From an uncultured Bacteroidales bacterium (GTDB lineage: Bacteria > Bacteroidota > Bacteroidia > Bacteroidales > Muribaculaceae), in NCBI GenBank assembly GCA_949123685.1, contig CASBHZ010000014.1, positions 1 to 49,866 on the forward strand: a stretch of 49,866 nt of DNA, written 5' to 3'. Made by a program: the position numbers and the translations under genes. Every line of letters begins with the position of its first letter. Position 1 is the stretch's first letter. A model generated the notes under the pieces. The model was not told the origin of the DNA and did no database searches. It saw only the letters and a list, made by a program, of their open reading frames with translations. Below are positions 26,311 to 35,080 of the stretch, in pieces.

Positions 26311-26850
26311 CTAATCCGTAATTTTCTTGTTGAGTGAAAGGAGACCTTCCGGAATAGAAGTGTGTATTTCCTTGTTTGTATCGTCAATATCTATTATGAA
26401 ATCATCAACAAGGGGAATATATATTTCTTCACCATCCGGGTTGCGGACTACCATAAGCTGGTTTTCCGTTGAGTCGTCAATAAACTCAAGCTCCCCGATT
26501 TCTCCAAAACACTTGTCTATGACTTTGAATCCTTCAATATCCTCATTATACATAACATCGCCTACGTATTCTTGCAAAACGTCTTTTGGTACAGATATTG
26601 CACTATTGACCATTTCTGAAGCATCTTCAACAGAATCGATGCCCTCCAGTTTGATTAGAAAGGATGTCGATCCCTTTGGTCGTATTGATTCTGCATAATA
26701 AGGCACCGGAATGCCATCGGTTTCCACAATAAGCGGATTGCCGTTTTCAACATATTCTTCCGGAATATTAAGAATGGCATTCAGCTCTCCTTTCAAGGCA
26801 TGAGCTTTTTGGAATTTTCCAATCTCTATCAAATTATCTTTATCAATCAT
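26311..26850 (-). CDS. rimM: Ribosome maturation factor RimM
   Basis: A 179-residue 16S rRNA-processing factor that binds ribosomal protein S19 during assembly of the 30S head. The N-terminal RimM domain begins IEIGKFQKAHALKGELNA. The C-terminal PRC-barrel includes GFKVIDKCFGEIGELEFIDDSTENQLMVV and YIPLVDDFIIDID. It overlaps the end of murA by 8 nt; DUF4290-murA-rimM is a conserved Bacteroidota order. Confidence 0.93.
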   Translation of the reverse strand: MIDKDNLIEIGKFQKAHALKGELNAILNIPEEYVENGNPLIVETDGIPVPYYAESIRPKGSTSFLIKLEGIDSVEDASEMVNSAISVPKDVLQEYVGDVMYNEDIEGFKVIDKCFGEIGELEFIDDSTENQLMVVRNPDGEEIYIPLVDDFIIDIDDTNKEIHTSIPEGLLSLNKKITD

Positions 26851-28156
26851 CTATTCTAATGATTTTAGCGCCAAGACGGTTCAACCGCAAGTCTATATTT
26901 TCATATCCTCGGTCAATTTGTCCGATGTTCTGTATCTTGCTTGTGCCTTTTGCTCCCATTGCGGCAATGAGCATCGCGATGCCGGCACGAATGTCGGGAG
27001 AAACCATATCTGTGGCACGTAGGGAATTAAAATGCCCTGAGCCTATCACCACTGCCCTGTGAGGATCGCATAAGATGATTCTGGCTCCCATGTCAAGAAG
27101 TTTGTCTACAAAGAAGAGGCGACTTTCAAACATTTTCTGATGTATCAGAACACTTCCTCTCGCTTGAGTGCAGATAACAAGAAATATGCTTATTAGGTCT
27201 GGAGAAAGTCCCGGCCATGGAGCGTCTGCTATGGTAAGTGTAGAACCGTCAATGAAATTTTCTATCTCATATATTTCCTTTTGGTCTATCCTTATGTCGT
27301 CGCCTTCAATCTGGAGATGAATGCCGATTCTTTCAAAAATCTCCGGCATCAGTCCCAGATCTTTTACGCCTACATTCTTAAGCAGTAGGTTCGAGCCGGT
27401 CATGGCTGCCATTCCAATGAAGCTTCCGACTTCTATCATGTCCGGCAATAACCGATGCATTGTGCCTCCAAGCCGTTCTACACCATGAATGGAAAGCAGG
27501 TTGGATCCGATCCCATCTATCTTCGCACCCATGCGACATAGCATGCGACAAAGTTGCTGTATATAAGGTTCGCATGCAGCATTGTAGATTGTGGTTATAC
27601 CTTTGGCGAGCACTGCCGCCATTACGATATTGGCTGTGCCCGTAATTGAAGCTTCGTCCAGAAGCATATAGTCGCCATCAAGTCCATCGGGAGCGGAAAT
27701 TTGGTAAAGACCTTCGTCATTGGCATATTCAAAGCGTGCCCCAAGTTTCTGCAGTCCGAAGAAATGAGTGTCCAGGCGTCTGCGACCTATCTTGTCTCCT
27801 CCAGGCTTTGGCAACACTGCTTGACCGAAGCGGGTTACAAGCGGTCCTAATATCATGACTGATCCACGCAGCGATGCTGCTTTTTTACGATATTCAGGTG
27901 TGTGAATATATTCTATGTCAATGTTGTCTGCCTGAAACTCACATGTGGATTCGTCAACATAGTTGACTTTCACCCCCATTTCTGAAAGGAGATTTATGAG
28001 GTTGGTAACATCCAATATGCGAGGCAAATTAGAGATAGTGACTTTTTCTTCAGTGAGAAGCGTTGCGCATATAACTTCTAACGCTTCATTTTTTGCACCT
28101 TTGGGACTTATCTCACCGTTAAGGCGGTGTCCTCCCTCAACTATGAAACTACTCAT
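26843..28156 (-). CDS. murA: UDP-GlcNAc 1-carboxyvinyltransferase, Asp-type active site
   Basis: First committed step of peptidoglycan synthesis: transfer of enolpyruvate from PEP to UDP-N-acetylglucosamine in the cytoplasm, 437 residues. K22-N23-E24 in SPKGAKNEALEV, TVADAPWPGLSPDL-like TIADAPWPGLSPDL and DIRAGIAM are typical. The active-site loop that carries Cys115 in E. coli reads LPKPGGDKIGRRRLDTHF, placing Asp121 at the Cys position. Enzymes with Asp here are catalytically active and insensitive to fosfomycin. The gene overlaps DUF4290 (upstream) by 4 nt and rimM (downstream) by 8 nt. Confidence 0.96.
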   Translation of the reverse strand: MSSFIVEGGHRLNGEISPKGAKNEALEVICATLLTEEKVTISNLPRILDVTNLINLLSEMGVKVNYVDESTCEFQADNIDIEYIHTPEYRKKAASLRGSVMILGPLVTRFGQAVLPKPGGDKIGRRRLDTHFFGLQKLGARFEYANDEGLYQISAPDGLDGDYMLLDEASITGTANIVMAAVLAKGITTIYNAACEPYIQQLCRMLCRMGAKIDGIGSNLLSIHGVERLGGTMHRLLPDMIEVGSFIGMAAMTGSNLLLKNVGVKDLGLMPEIFERIGIHLQIEGDDIRIDQKEIYEIENFIDGSTLTIADAPWPGLSPDLISIFLVICTQARGSVLIHQKMFESRLFFVDKLLDMGARIILCDPHRAVVIGSGHFNSLRATDMVSPDIRAGIAMLIAAMGAKGTSKIQNIGQIDRGYENIDLRLNRLGAKIIRIDD

Positions 28157-28758
28157 TTTTTCTTCTTTTTGCCTTTAGGCTGATTCACGGGCTTGGCTTC
28201 TTTAAACTCATGTAGCAAATATGTCTGTGGGTCAAGATCAATCTTGCCATTAGAGTATTCTTTAAGGTCCTTTAATATCTTGGCATCGTCAACCCCCTCC
28301 TTATTATGAATCAACATAAGTTTCTTCATATGATGTGCTATAAGGGAGATTAACACATCTTTCTCCTCACCCTCTTCCATATCTGCCACTTTTTCAATCA
28401 TCTTCTCAATGTTTTTGCCATAGTGACGATAACGCATGGCAGATGCAGTATAAGGGATTTTTTCAGGTTTCGGGTTAAGCCTGTCAGCTGTTATAACTTC
28501 ACATGGGAAATCTATGTCAAGCTGAAAACGGGATATAATATTAATCTGATCCCATATCTGGGAATAGTCGCGATTCTCTCCTACTAATTCAGGAAAAAGA
28601 TTTGCCATTATATCAGCTATAGCGAATGCACATTTGGTACGTTCTTCTCTATCCGGGATGGATACGCAATAATCCACCATCCCTTGAACATTTCTTCCAA
28701 ACTCCGGGAGAGTGATTTGTTTTAAATCAGTATTATAGGGTATCATTAATAGTCTCAT
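28153..28758 (-). CDS. DUF4290 protein
   Basis: A 201-residue cytoplasmic protein of the Bacteroidota DUF4290 family (MIPYNTDLKQITLPEFGRNVQ, REERTKCAFAIADIMANLFPEL, WDQINIISRFQLDIDFP, YRHYGKNIEKMIEKVADME). The C-terminus is a Lys run (KGKKKKK). Function is unknown; its position directly upstream of murA with a 4-nt overlap is conserved and suggests a link to cell-wall synthesis or simple co-expression. The first Met (28758) is shown; MIPYNTDL at Met5 is an alternative. Confidence 0.88.
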   Translation of the reverse strand: MRLLMIPYNTDLKQITLPEFGRNVQGMVDYCVSIPDREERTKCAFAIADIMANLFPELVGENRDYSQIWDQINIISRFQLDIDFPCEVITADRLNPKPEKIPYTASAMRYRHYGKNIEKMIEKVADMEEGEEKDVLISLIAHHMKKLMLIHNKEGVDDAKILKDLKEYSNGKIDLDPQTYLLHEFKEAKPVNQPKGKKKKK

Positions 28759-28773
28759 ATAAAGTTTAACTTA

Positions 28774-28781
28774 CAAATATA
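28774..28781 (-). promoter_or_regulatory. -7 box upstream of DUF4290-murA-rimM
   Basis: TATATTTG on the minus strand, 15 nt before the DUF4290 ATG. No TTTG at the expected -33 position. Confidence 0.4.
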
Positions 28782-28817
28782 CGAAGAATCCGCGAGATTA
28801 TGGTACAGATTTTTTGA

Positions 28818-29510
28818 CTATATTTTTGCTTTTGGAGTAGTTGTCTGATATTCCTTAAGATACTCTGGCACGGAATAGGCAATATCAAGGAAGTCATTTT
28901 CTCGGAATGCCTTTTCCGATAGGGCAAGCATATCCTTTGCCATTGGATAAAGGTTGTCTATCCAGTGTGCGTTGGGAGACTTGATGACCTCTTTCGCTTT
29001 TGATGAACCATCACCCATGAACCATACTTGCTTGTTGGCAAGTAACGAAGCAAAAGAATTATTGTCAAGAATTTTTGCACCCGGAGTCTCAACTTCGTTC
29101 AAAGAAAAGTCATATGCACCCGTGAATACCTCCATTCTTCTGGCATCTATCATAGGGGAGAGAATCTCTTCTCCTGTGAAGTCGAAATTTCTGAACATCG
29201 CTTTCACCGCAAGTATCTTGAGTGTGCTGACACCTATCAGAGGGACACCGAGACTGAATGCGAGTCCTTTAGCAAGAGAAAGACCGATCCTGAGTCCTGT
29301 ATATGAACCGGGTCCGATGCTCACAGCTATGGCATCAACCTGCCATTCCTTACGTTTAACTTCCTCCATAGCCCGTTCCACAAAGGGGGCTAAAAGCTCG
29401 GCATGCTTCATGCCGTCATTGTTCTCTTGGTTAAATTCCAAAACTCCATCACGAGTCAGAGCTACGGAGCATATTTTTCCTGAAGTCTCTATGTTTAATA
29501 TTGTAGCCAT
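28818..29510 (-). CDS. tsaB: tRNA threonylcarbamoyladenosine protein TsaB
   Basis: A 230-residue ASKHA-fold partner of TsaD in making t6A at position 37 of ANN-decoding tRNAs. ILNIETSGKICSVAL, the IGPGSYTGLRIGLSLAKGLA motif and MIDARRMEVFTGAYD are diagnostic. TsaB itself has no catalytic site and stabilises TsaD. The gene lies 18 nt after the FAD oxidoreductase gene, probably in one transcript, and before the DUF4290 promoter. Confidence 0.94.
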   Translation of the reverse strand: MATILNIETSGKICSVALTRDGVLEFNQENNDGMKHAELLAPFVERAMEEVKRKEWQVDAIAVSIGPGSYTGLRIGLSLAKGLAFSLGVPLIGVSTLKILAVKAMFRNFDFTGEEILSPMIDARRMEVFTGAYDFSLNEVETPGAKILDNNSFASLLANKQVWFMGDGSSKAKEVIKSPNAHWIDNLYPMAKDMLALSEKAFRENDFLDIAYSVPEYLKEYQTTTPKAKI

Positions 29511-29528
29511 GTTTGGTGTAATTAATAA

Positions 29529-31091
29529 TTAATGGTTTGCACATGCCGCTTCTGCACATCGGATACCGTCGATTGCAGCAGAGACTATACCTCCGGCGTA
29601 TCCGGCGCCTTCGCCTGCTGGGTAAAGGCGCCGGATTTCTACGTGTTCAAAAGTTGTTTTATCACGAGATATCCTTACCGGTGAAGATGTTCGTGATTCG
29701 AGACCAAGTAAAATTGCATCATTAGTGAGAAATCCCGGACATTTGCGACCGAAGTCTTTTAGTCCTTCCCTTAATCTCCATGATATAAATGGTGGAAACA
29801 GACGATTGAAATCCACAGGATGAATGCCCGGAGCATAAGAAGTGGATGGAAGTGTCGTTGATATTTTACCATCAGTAAAATCTTTCATCCGTTGAGCCGG
29901 TGCGTTTATGGAATTTTCGGATTCTATGTAAAACCTGTGTTCAAGATCTTCTTGTAACTGCAGGATCTCAAGCTCACCGAATTTATTATACTCCGGAAAA
30001 TCTCTGGGACGTATCTCAACCACCATTCCTGAATTGGCACGTTCCCCTGCACGCGCGGATGCGGACATGCCGTTAACTACCAACTCATTTTCAGCACTTC
30101 CGGCGGGAACTATAACTCCTCCGGGACACATGCAGAAAGAGTATACTCCCCTGTTTTCCACTTGGGTGACAAAATTATATTCTGCCGGAGGTAAATATTT
30201 CCCTCTGCCCTTGTCGGAATGATATTGGAGTTGGTCAATCAATTTTTGAGGATGTTCGAGACGCACTCCTATCGCGATACCTTTGGACTCCATTTTCACC
30301 CCGGATGAGTGCAATTTTCTGAAAGTGTCGTGTGCAGAATGTCCTGTGGCAAGGATTACAGCATTTCCCTTTATTTTGTCTCCATTATCGGTTGTTATTC
30401 CAATGGCACAACCATTTTCAATGATTAAACCGTCACAACGTGTTTCGAATCTTACTTCTCCACCGCAATCAAGAATAGTCTGACGTATATTTTTTATAAC
30501 ATGTGGCAATCTGTCGCTTCCTATATGTGGATGAGCATCTATAAGAATATCAAAATGGGCACCATGTTGCACAAACAGTTGCAGTACTTCTTCAATACTA
30601 CCTCTTTTTTTGCTGCGGGTATATAATTTGCCATCACTGTAGGCACCTGCTCCACCTTCTCCAAAACAATAGTTTGATATTGGATTTATTTTACCCTCAC
30701 GGCTTATATTGGCAATGTCAAGACGCCTTGAATCAACATCTTTGCCACGTTCAATCACTATCGGACGGATTCCTAAGGTGATGGCTTTCAATGCAGCAAA
30801 GAGTCCTGCGGGACCGGCACCGACAATAACCACATCGGGTGCTTCGGATGACAATGGAGTGAATTTAATCGGTTTGGCTGTCGGTTCAACTTTGAAATCA
30901 TTTCCCGAAGCTACACGTATTGTCAAGTTGACAACAACGTTGCGTTTTCTGGCATCTATGGAACGTTTAATTATTTTCCATTGATTAACCTCGGATGGTG
31001 TCAGTTTAATTTCACGCAACAAGGTTTCCTGGAGCAAATCTTCTTCTGCTGCCACTCGCGGAGAAACTCGCAGATTTATATCCTGAATCAT
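29529..31091 (-). CDS. FAD-dependent oxidoreductase (COG2509 family)
   Basis: A 520-residue flavoprotein. Residues 1-80 form the N-terminal alpha/beta domain typical of COG2509, with basic stretch IKRSIDARKRN. A dinucleotide fold follows (VVIVGAGPAGLFAAL, G91-x-G93-x-x-G96) and IVIERGKDV. NYCFGEGGAGAYSDGKLYTR, AVILATGHSAHDTF, CMCPGGVIVPAGS and a C-terminal YPAGEGAGYAGGIVSAAIDG are family signatures. It resembles geranylgeranyl-reductase/HI0933-like flavoproteins, but the substrate is not known. It starts an operon with tsaB. Confidence 0.88.
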   Translation of the reverse strand: MIQDINLRVSPRVAAEEDLLQETLLREIKLTPSEVNQWKIIKRSIDARKRNVVVNLTIRVASGNDFKVEPTAKPIKFTPLSSEAPDVVIVGAGPAGLFAALKAITLGIRPIVIERGKDVDSRRLDIANISREGKINPISNYCFGEGGAGAYSDGKLYTRSKKRGSIEEVLQLFVQHGAHFDILIDAHPHIGSDRLPHVIKNIRQTILDCGGEVRFETRCDGLIIENGCAIGITTDNGDKIKGNAVILATGHSAHDTFRKLHSSGVKMESKGIAIGVRLEHPQKLIDQLQYHSDKGRGKYLPPAEYNFVTQVENRGVYSFCMCPGGVIVPAGSAENELVVNGMSASARAGERANSGMVVEIRPRDFPEYNKFGELEILQLQEDLEHRFYIESENSINAPAQRMKDFTDGKISTTLPSTSYAPGIHPVDFNRLFPPFISWRLREGLKDFGRKCPGFLTNDAILLGLESRTSSPVRISRDKTTFEHVEIRRLYPAGEGAGYAGGIVSAAIDGIRCAEAACANH

Positions 31092-31182
31092 TATTTATTT
31101 TTTAACAGCTTCTAAATCGCGCATACATAATGCGCATTCTACTTTCAAACAACAAATATAGTGATAATTTGATAAAATTGAC

Positions 31183-31190
31183 TAATTTTG
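31183..31190 (+). promoter_or_regulatory. -7 box of the HAD-rarA operon
   Basis: TAATTTTG, 22 nt before the ATG at 31213. The -33 half is not a clear TTTG. Confidence 0.45.
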
Positions 31191-31212
31191 CATCATATTA
31201 TGCACAAAATAG

Positions 31213-31869
31213 ATGTTCATGGCTGATATTAAAATAGGAGCCCTTTTTGATCTCGACGGAGTTCTCATTGATAGTGAGAGTGAATATACTAAAGTTTGGA
31301 GTGAAGTCAATCGTCGCTTCCCTACTCCTTATTGCGATTTGGCACATAGGATAAAGGGAATGACATTGGATAATATAATCGCGACTTATTATGATGCCGA
31401 TGGACTCGGAGATAAAGTCAGGAATGCGCTTCATGAACTGGAAGCACATATGAAATACGAATGGCTTCCGAATGCCAAGGATTTTATTTTGTGGCTTAAA
31501 GAGCTAAACATTTCCAGGGCTTTGGTTACAAGTAGCGATGACATGAAGATGGATCATCTCCGTGACGAGATTCCCGAGCTTGAGGGATTGATGACGGAGT
31601 TGGTAACCGCCAATAAGATTACCAGATCAAAACCGGATCCGGAGGGATATCTTTTAGCTGCGAAATTAATTGGTGCCGATCCTAAGAATTGTGTCGTGTT
31701 TGAAGATTCGCTGCAAGGTGTGAAGGCGGGTCGGGCTTCCGGCGCATTTGTTGTTGGAATTGCCGGTACGCTGCCTGCATCCTCTATTGAGCCTTATTGC
31801 GACATCGTTGTAAATAATCTTGGAGAGATTGATCGAGAATCTCTTATAACGATATTATTTTCCAGGTAG
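31213..31869 (+). CDS. HAD-family phosphatase, beta-phosphoglucomutase-like
   Basis: A 218-residue haloacid dehalogenase-superfamily hydrolase. Motif I is FDLDGVLIDSE (nucleophile D13, acid/base D15); a helical cap follows (31-75); motif II is ALVTSSD; motif III is KPDPEGYLLAAKLIGA; motif IV is VVFEDSLQGVKAG. This is the pattern of sugar-phosphate phosphatases and beta-phosphoglucomutases; the substrate cannot be read from sequence. An alternative start is Met3. rarA follows after 11 nt. Confidence 0.88.
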   Translation: MFMADIKIGALFDLDGVLIDSESEYTKVWSEVNRRFPTPYCDLAHRIKGMTLDNIIATYYDADGLGDKVRNALHELEAHMKYEWLPNAKDFILWLKELNISRALVTSSDDMKMDHLRDEIPELEGLMTELVTANKITRSKPDPEGYLLAAKLIGADPKNCVVFEDSLQGVKAGRASGAFVVGIAGTLPASSIEPYCDIVVNNLGEIDRESLITILFSR

Positions 31870-31880
31870 ATTCAGTTTGT

Positions 31881-33161
31881 ATGACGAACATTCCTCTTGC
31901 CGAAAGGTTACGTCCCCAATCCCTTGATGATTACATTGGTCAGACACATTTGGTCGGACCAAACGGAATTATACGCCGCATGATAGAGACAGGAAGGGTA
32001 AATTCGTTTATCCTGTGGGGGCCTCCGGGGGTTGGAAAGACCACATTGGCACGTATAATGGCAGCGCAGACGGATGTGCCGTTCTATACATTGAGTGCAG
32101 TGACATCCGGCGTAAAAGAAGTGCGTGAGATTTTGTCACGCTGTGAGGCTGATACCCGCAGCATGTTCGTAAAGGGACGTCCCATATTATTTATAGACGA
32201 GATTCATCGGTTCAACAAGTCTCAACAAGATTCGTTGTTGGGTGCCGTGGAAAAAGGGACAGTAACGTTAATCGGTGCTACTACGGAGAATCCGTCGTTT
32301 GAAGTGATTCGTCCGTTACTTTCGCGAGCACAGGTGTATACATTGAAACCGCTTGATCTCCCGGATCTGGAAAACCTTCTTGATCGTGCCATATCCAATG
32401 ACGAGATTCTTAAGAACCGGACATTTGATATAAAATCGAAAGATGCACTTTTCCGTTTTGCCGGAGGCGATGCCCGCAAGCTTCTAAATATAATTGATCT
32501 GATTGAGCAATCTACTGCGGAAGATGACATAGTTTTGATTGATGATGATGTGGTCTCTTCCCGATTGCAGCAGAATCCGGCGGCGTATGATCGTAATGGG
32601 GAAATGCATTATGACATTATCTCCGCATTTATCAAGTCTATTCGTGGTAGCGATCCTCAGGCGGCGGTTTATTGGCTTGCCCGGATGGTGGCAGGTGGTG
32701 AAGATCCTGCATTTATTGCCCGTCGTCTTGTAATCTTGGCTGCAGAAGATATAGGTCTTGCCAATCCTAATGCCTTGTTGCTTGCAAATACGGCATTTGA
32801 TGCGCTCAATAAAATCGGTTGGCCCGAGGGGCGTATCATATTATCCGAATGTGCTATATATCTTGCCAACTCACCCAAAAGCAACTCAGCATATGTTGCT
32901 ATTGGAGAGGCTTTGGATGCTGTTGAAAAGACGGGTAATATTCCGGTGCCCCTGCATTTGCGTAATGCTCCTACGAAGCTCATGGCGGATCTTGGTTATC
33001 ATCAAGGATATAAATATGCTCATGATTATAGTGGCAACTATGTGCAACAGCAATACCTGCCAGCTGAACTTGAAGGCTCACGTTTTTGGCAGGCAGGCAA
33101 TAATCCGTCTGAAGCAAAGATGCAGCAACGTCTTGATTTCCTAAACAAGCAGGATTCATAA
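31881..33161 (+). CDS. rarA: Replication-associated recombination protein RarA (MgsA)
   Basis: A 426-residue clamp-loader-like AAA+ ATPase acting at stalled or gapped replication forks. Walker A is GPPGVGKT at 47-54 and Walker B ILFIDEIHRFNK. GATTENPSFEVIRPLLSRAQVY is the family's sensor-1 region. The MgsA C-terminal tetramerisation part (DPQAAVYWLARMVAGGEDP, AAEDIGLANPNAL) is complete. The TAA stop at 33159-33161 sits in the loop of a 15-bp perfect hairpin whose left arm is coding sequence. Confidence 0.95.
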   Translation: MTNIPLAERLRPQSLDDYIGQTHLVGPNGIIRRMIETGRVNSFILWGPPGVGKTTLARIMAAQTDVPFYTLSAVTSGVKEVREILSRCEADTRSMFVKGRPILFIDEIHRFNKSQQDSLLGAVEKGTVTLIGATTENPSFEVIRPLLSRAQVYTLKPLDLPDLENLLDRAISNDEILKNRTFDIKSKDALFRFAGGDARKLLNIIDLIEQSTAEDDIVLIDDDVVSSRLQQNPAAYDRNGEMHYDIISAFIKSIRGSDPQAAVYWLARMVAGGEDPAFIARRLVILAAEDIGLANPNALLLANTAFDALNKIGWPEGRIILSECAIYLANSPKSNSAYVAIGEALDAVEKTGNIPVPLHLRNAPTKLMADLGYHQGYKYAHDYSGNYVQQQYLPAELEGSRFWQAGNNPSEAKMQQRLDFLNKQDS

Positions 33162-33178
33162 TTTGAATCCTGCTTGTT
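33144..33178. terminator. Hairpin terminator whose loop holds the rarA stop codon
   Basis: Arms 33144-33158 and 33164-33178 pair perfectly over 15 bp; the 5-nt loop TAATT includes the rarA stop. The right arm ends 6 nt before the carbonic anhydrase stop on the other strand, so it serves both genes. Confidence 0.8.
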
Positions 33179-33183
33179 ACTTA

Positions 33184-33723
33184 TTACAATGATGTAAGTT
33201 CTCCGGTGACGGAATCCATTATATAGCCTCTCACCGTAACGTCCTGGGGCATCAAGGGATGATTCTTGATAAGGTCCACAGTCTCTGCCACAGCTGCATC
33301 TGTCTCCTCGAAACCATGGAGCCATTCTTTAAGGTTTATGCCACAATGCTCCATGAGGGTTATATATTTTTCTGAAATACCTCTTTTACGCATCAATGAT
33401 AGCATGTCGTTGGCGTCCATGCCCTGCACTCCGCAATTTGTATGTCCTATTATCATGATCTCATTAACTCCCAGTTCATATACGGCAATTAATAATGAGC
33501 GGACTGTTGAATCAAAAGGGTTGGTTATTGTGCCACCGGCATTTTTGATCATCTTCACATCTCCATTCTTTATACCCAATGCTGCAGGAAGCAGTTCGAC
33601 AAGCCTTGTGTCCATACAAGTAACAATAGCTATCCTCTTGTCGGGATATTTTGAAGTCGTATATTTTTCAAATTCCCTGCGGGCAACAAATTCACGATTA
33701 TATTCAAGGATTGTATCAATCAT
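33184..33723 (-). CDS. Beta-class carbonic anhydrase
   Basis: A 179-residue zinc enzyme for reversible CO2 hydration. Zinc ligands C36, H94 and C97 and the Asp/Arg dyad D38/R40 are present in TCMDTRL and GHTNCGVQ. The short type with the PEKYITLMEHCGINLKEWL-like helix and VRGYIMDSVTGEL end matches small beta-carbonic anhydrases of anaerobes and Firmicutes. Single gene, convergent with rarA. Likely supplies bicarbonate for carboxylations. Confidence 0.9.
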   Translation of the reverse strand: MIDTILEYNREFVARREFEKYTTSKYPDKRIAIVTCMDTRLVELLPAALGIKNGDVKMIKNAGGTITNPFDSTVRSLLIAVYELGVNEIMIIGHTNCGVQGMDANDMLSLMRKRGISEKYITLMEHCGINLKEWLHGFEETDAAVAETVDLIKNHPLMPQDVTVRGYIMDSVTGELTSL

Positions 33724-33818
33724 AATTCAAATTATTCTTTTTAAACAGCTTATTAATTTCTGTAAATTAAATATGTGATCATTTATTGGGTTTTATAGAA
33801 TCACTTCATTTTTGTAAA

Positions 33819-33832
33819 CTTGTTTAAACAAG
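33819..33832. terminator. Small palindrome after the XRE gene
   Basis: CTTGTTTAAACAAG lies 2 nt past the XRE stop codon. On the minus strand it is followed by TTTAC. It is a weak terminator or operator; the 8-mer TTTGTAAA at 33811-33818 next to it matches the site family found upstream of the gene. Confidence 0.45.
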
Positions 33833-33833
33833 C

Positions 33834-34346
33834 TCATTTGCCGGGATAAAATGTCTCAAATGTTGAATCGTCATAATAAACGGTAATTTGAACCGCTTTT
33901 CGTGGATTTTTACGCATTTTTTCTATTTCACGTTGTAATTCGGAGTTTTTTCTATCAGCGTGATTCTCGCTGTTCATGCGGGATGAGGGGCTGTTTATAC
34001 CCTCATTTAAGGCTGCGAGAGTAGCGTATTTTTCAAAATTCGTATCTCTGACAGGATTTTTTGCTTGTTCACTGAATAAATTGGGTAATGCTTCTTCAGA
34101 AGTCTCATCATGTGGAGGGGGTATCAACATACCGCCTTCACCAAACAGCAGCCATAATACCGACAGGCGAGGAAAAGCTGTGTGAATCTGTCCGACTATA
34201 ACATCGGATATCTTCTTATTGCGCCCGGTCAGTATCTGCGATAGGCTTGGACGTGGGATTCCACACTGATCAGCGAATTGAGAGTTCGTTAGACCCATTT
34301 CATCAATGAACACTTTTAGACGAATTGCTACATTATCCTCATTCAT
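33834..34346 (-). CDS. XRE-family HTH transcriptional regulator
   Basis: A 170-residue DNA-binding protein. Residues 1-60 form a lambda-repressor-like helix-turn-helix (LKVFIDEMGLTNSQFADQCGIPRPSLSQILTGRNKKISDVIVGQI), continuing to FPRLSVLWLLFGEG, typical of Bacteroidales XRE proteins. A polar linker (75-130) and a charged helix (ENHADRKNSELQREIEKMRKN) precede a short beta-like end VQITVYYDDSTFETFYPG. No metal or ligand domain is seen. Several TTTRCAAA sites overlap and extend upstream of its promoter, so autoregulation is likely (inference). Confidence 0.88.
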   Translation of the reverse strand: MNEDNVAIRLKVFIDEMGLTNSQFADQCGIPRPSLSQILTGRNKKISDVIVGQIHTAFPRLSVLWLLFGEGGMLIPPPHDETSEEALPNLFSEQAKNPVRDTNFEKYATLAALNEGINSPSSRMNSENHADRKNSELQREIEKMRKNPRKAVQITVYYDDSTFETFYPGK

Positions 34347-34377
34347 ACGGCTTGTTTAAGTTTTCAAATTCTGACTG

Positions 34378-34408
34378 CAAATGTAATTATTTATTTGCAA
34401 ACTGCAAA
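34378..34408 (-). promoter_or_regulatory. Promoter of the XRE regulator with overlapping sites
   Basis: On the minus strand, TTTG (complement of 34405-34408), a 19-nt spacer and TACATTTG (complement of 34378-34385). A perfect TTTGCAAA (34394-34401) lies inside the spacer and a near copy overlaps the -33 element. Confidence 0.65.
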
Positions 34409-35037
34409 TTATAATTGGCAAATTTTGTAATTTAAATATACAAACTAAATATTTACAGATGTAATTTACAATTTGCAACAACAATTGATAAGTCTATAAT
34501 TAAGTTGGGATTCATAGTGATACTTACTGAAAATAAGTGATATAACACATAACATGTCTAAAATGCCATCTTCTGACAATCAATATAGACATAAATTAGA
34601 ACTAATTCTTTAAATAATTTCATTATAGTGCAATATACCAAGGTATTACAATTAATGTTAAAGGACGTTAATTGTTATTATTTGCATTAATTACTTAATT
34701 TTATATGTAAAACCCAGTCAAGTTGCATATGTGAATAGAGTAAATAGGTACATATGCACGTTACGATTGTAATTTGCAAAGTAGACGCAATTCGCAATTT
34801 ACACTATTAAATTTACAAATGATAGTACTATTTTGCAAACGATACAATCTGGTGAAAATCATGCTTAATTGAATGTCCCAATTTGACCAATGTTATAATC
34901 TGTAAATTTTGCACTCTCCTATTCATGCAATAGCTTAAAAATTTTTCTGAGTTTGATTTTTGTGAGAATTTCATAATCGCCTACATTTATTGGGATTTTT
35001 AGATATATCCGATTCTCAAAGCCTTATATACAGAATA

Positions 35038-35080
35038 AAACAAGGATAAAATCTTAAAATATAAGACTTTATCCTTGTTT
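35038..35080 (-). terminator. Hairpin terminator downstream of the acetyltransferase
   Basis: A 13-bp perfect stem (35038-35050 with 35068-35080), one mismatch, then 5 more pairs. It lies about 140 nt past the stop of the minus-strand gene; the minus-strand tail begins TTTT. Confidence 0.7.
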
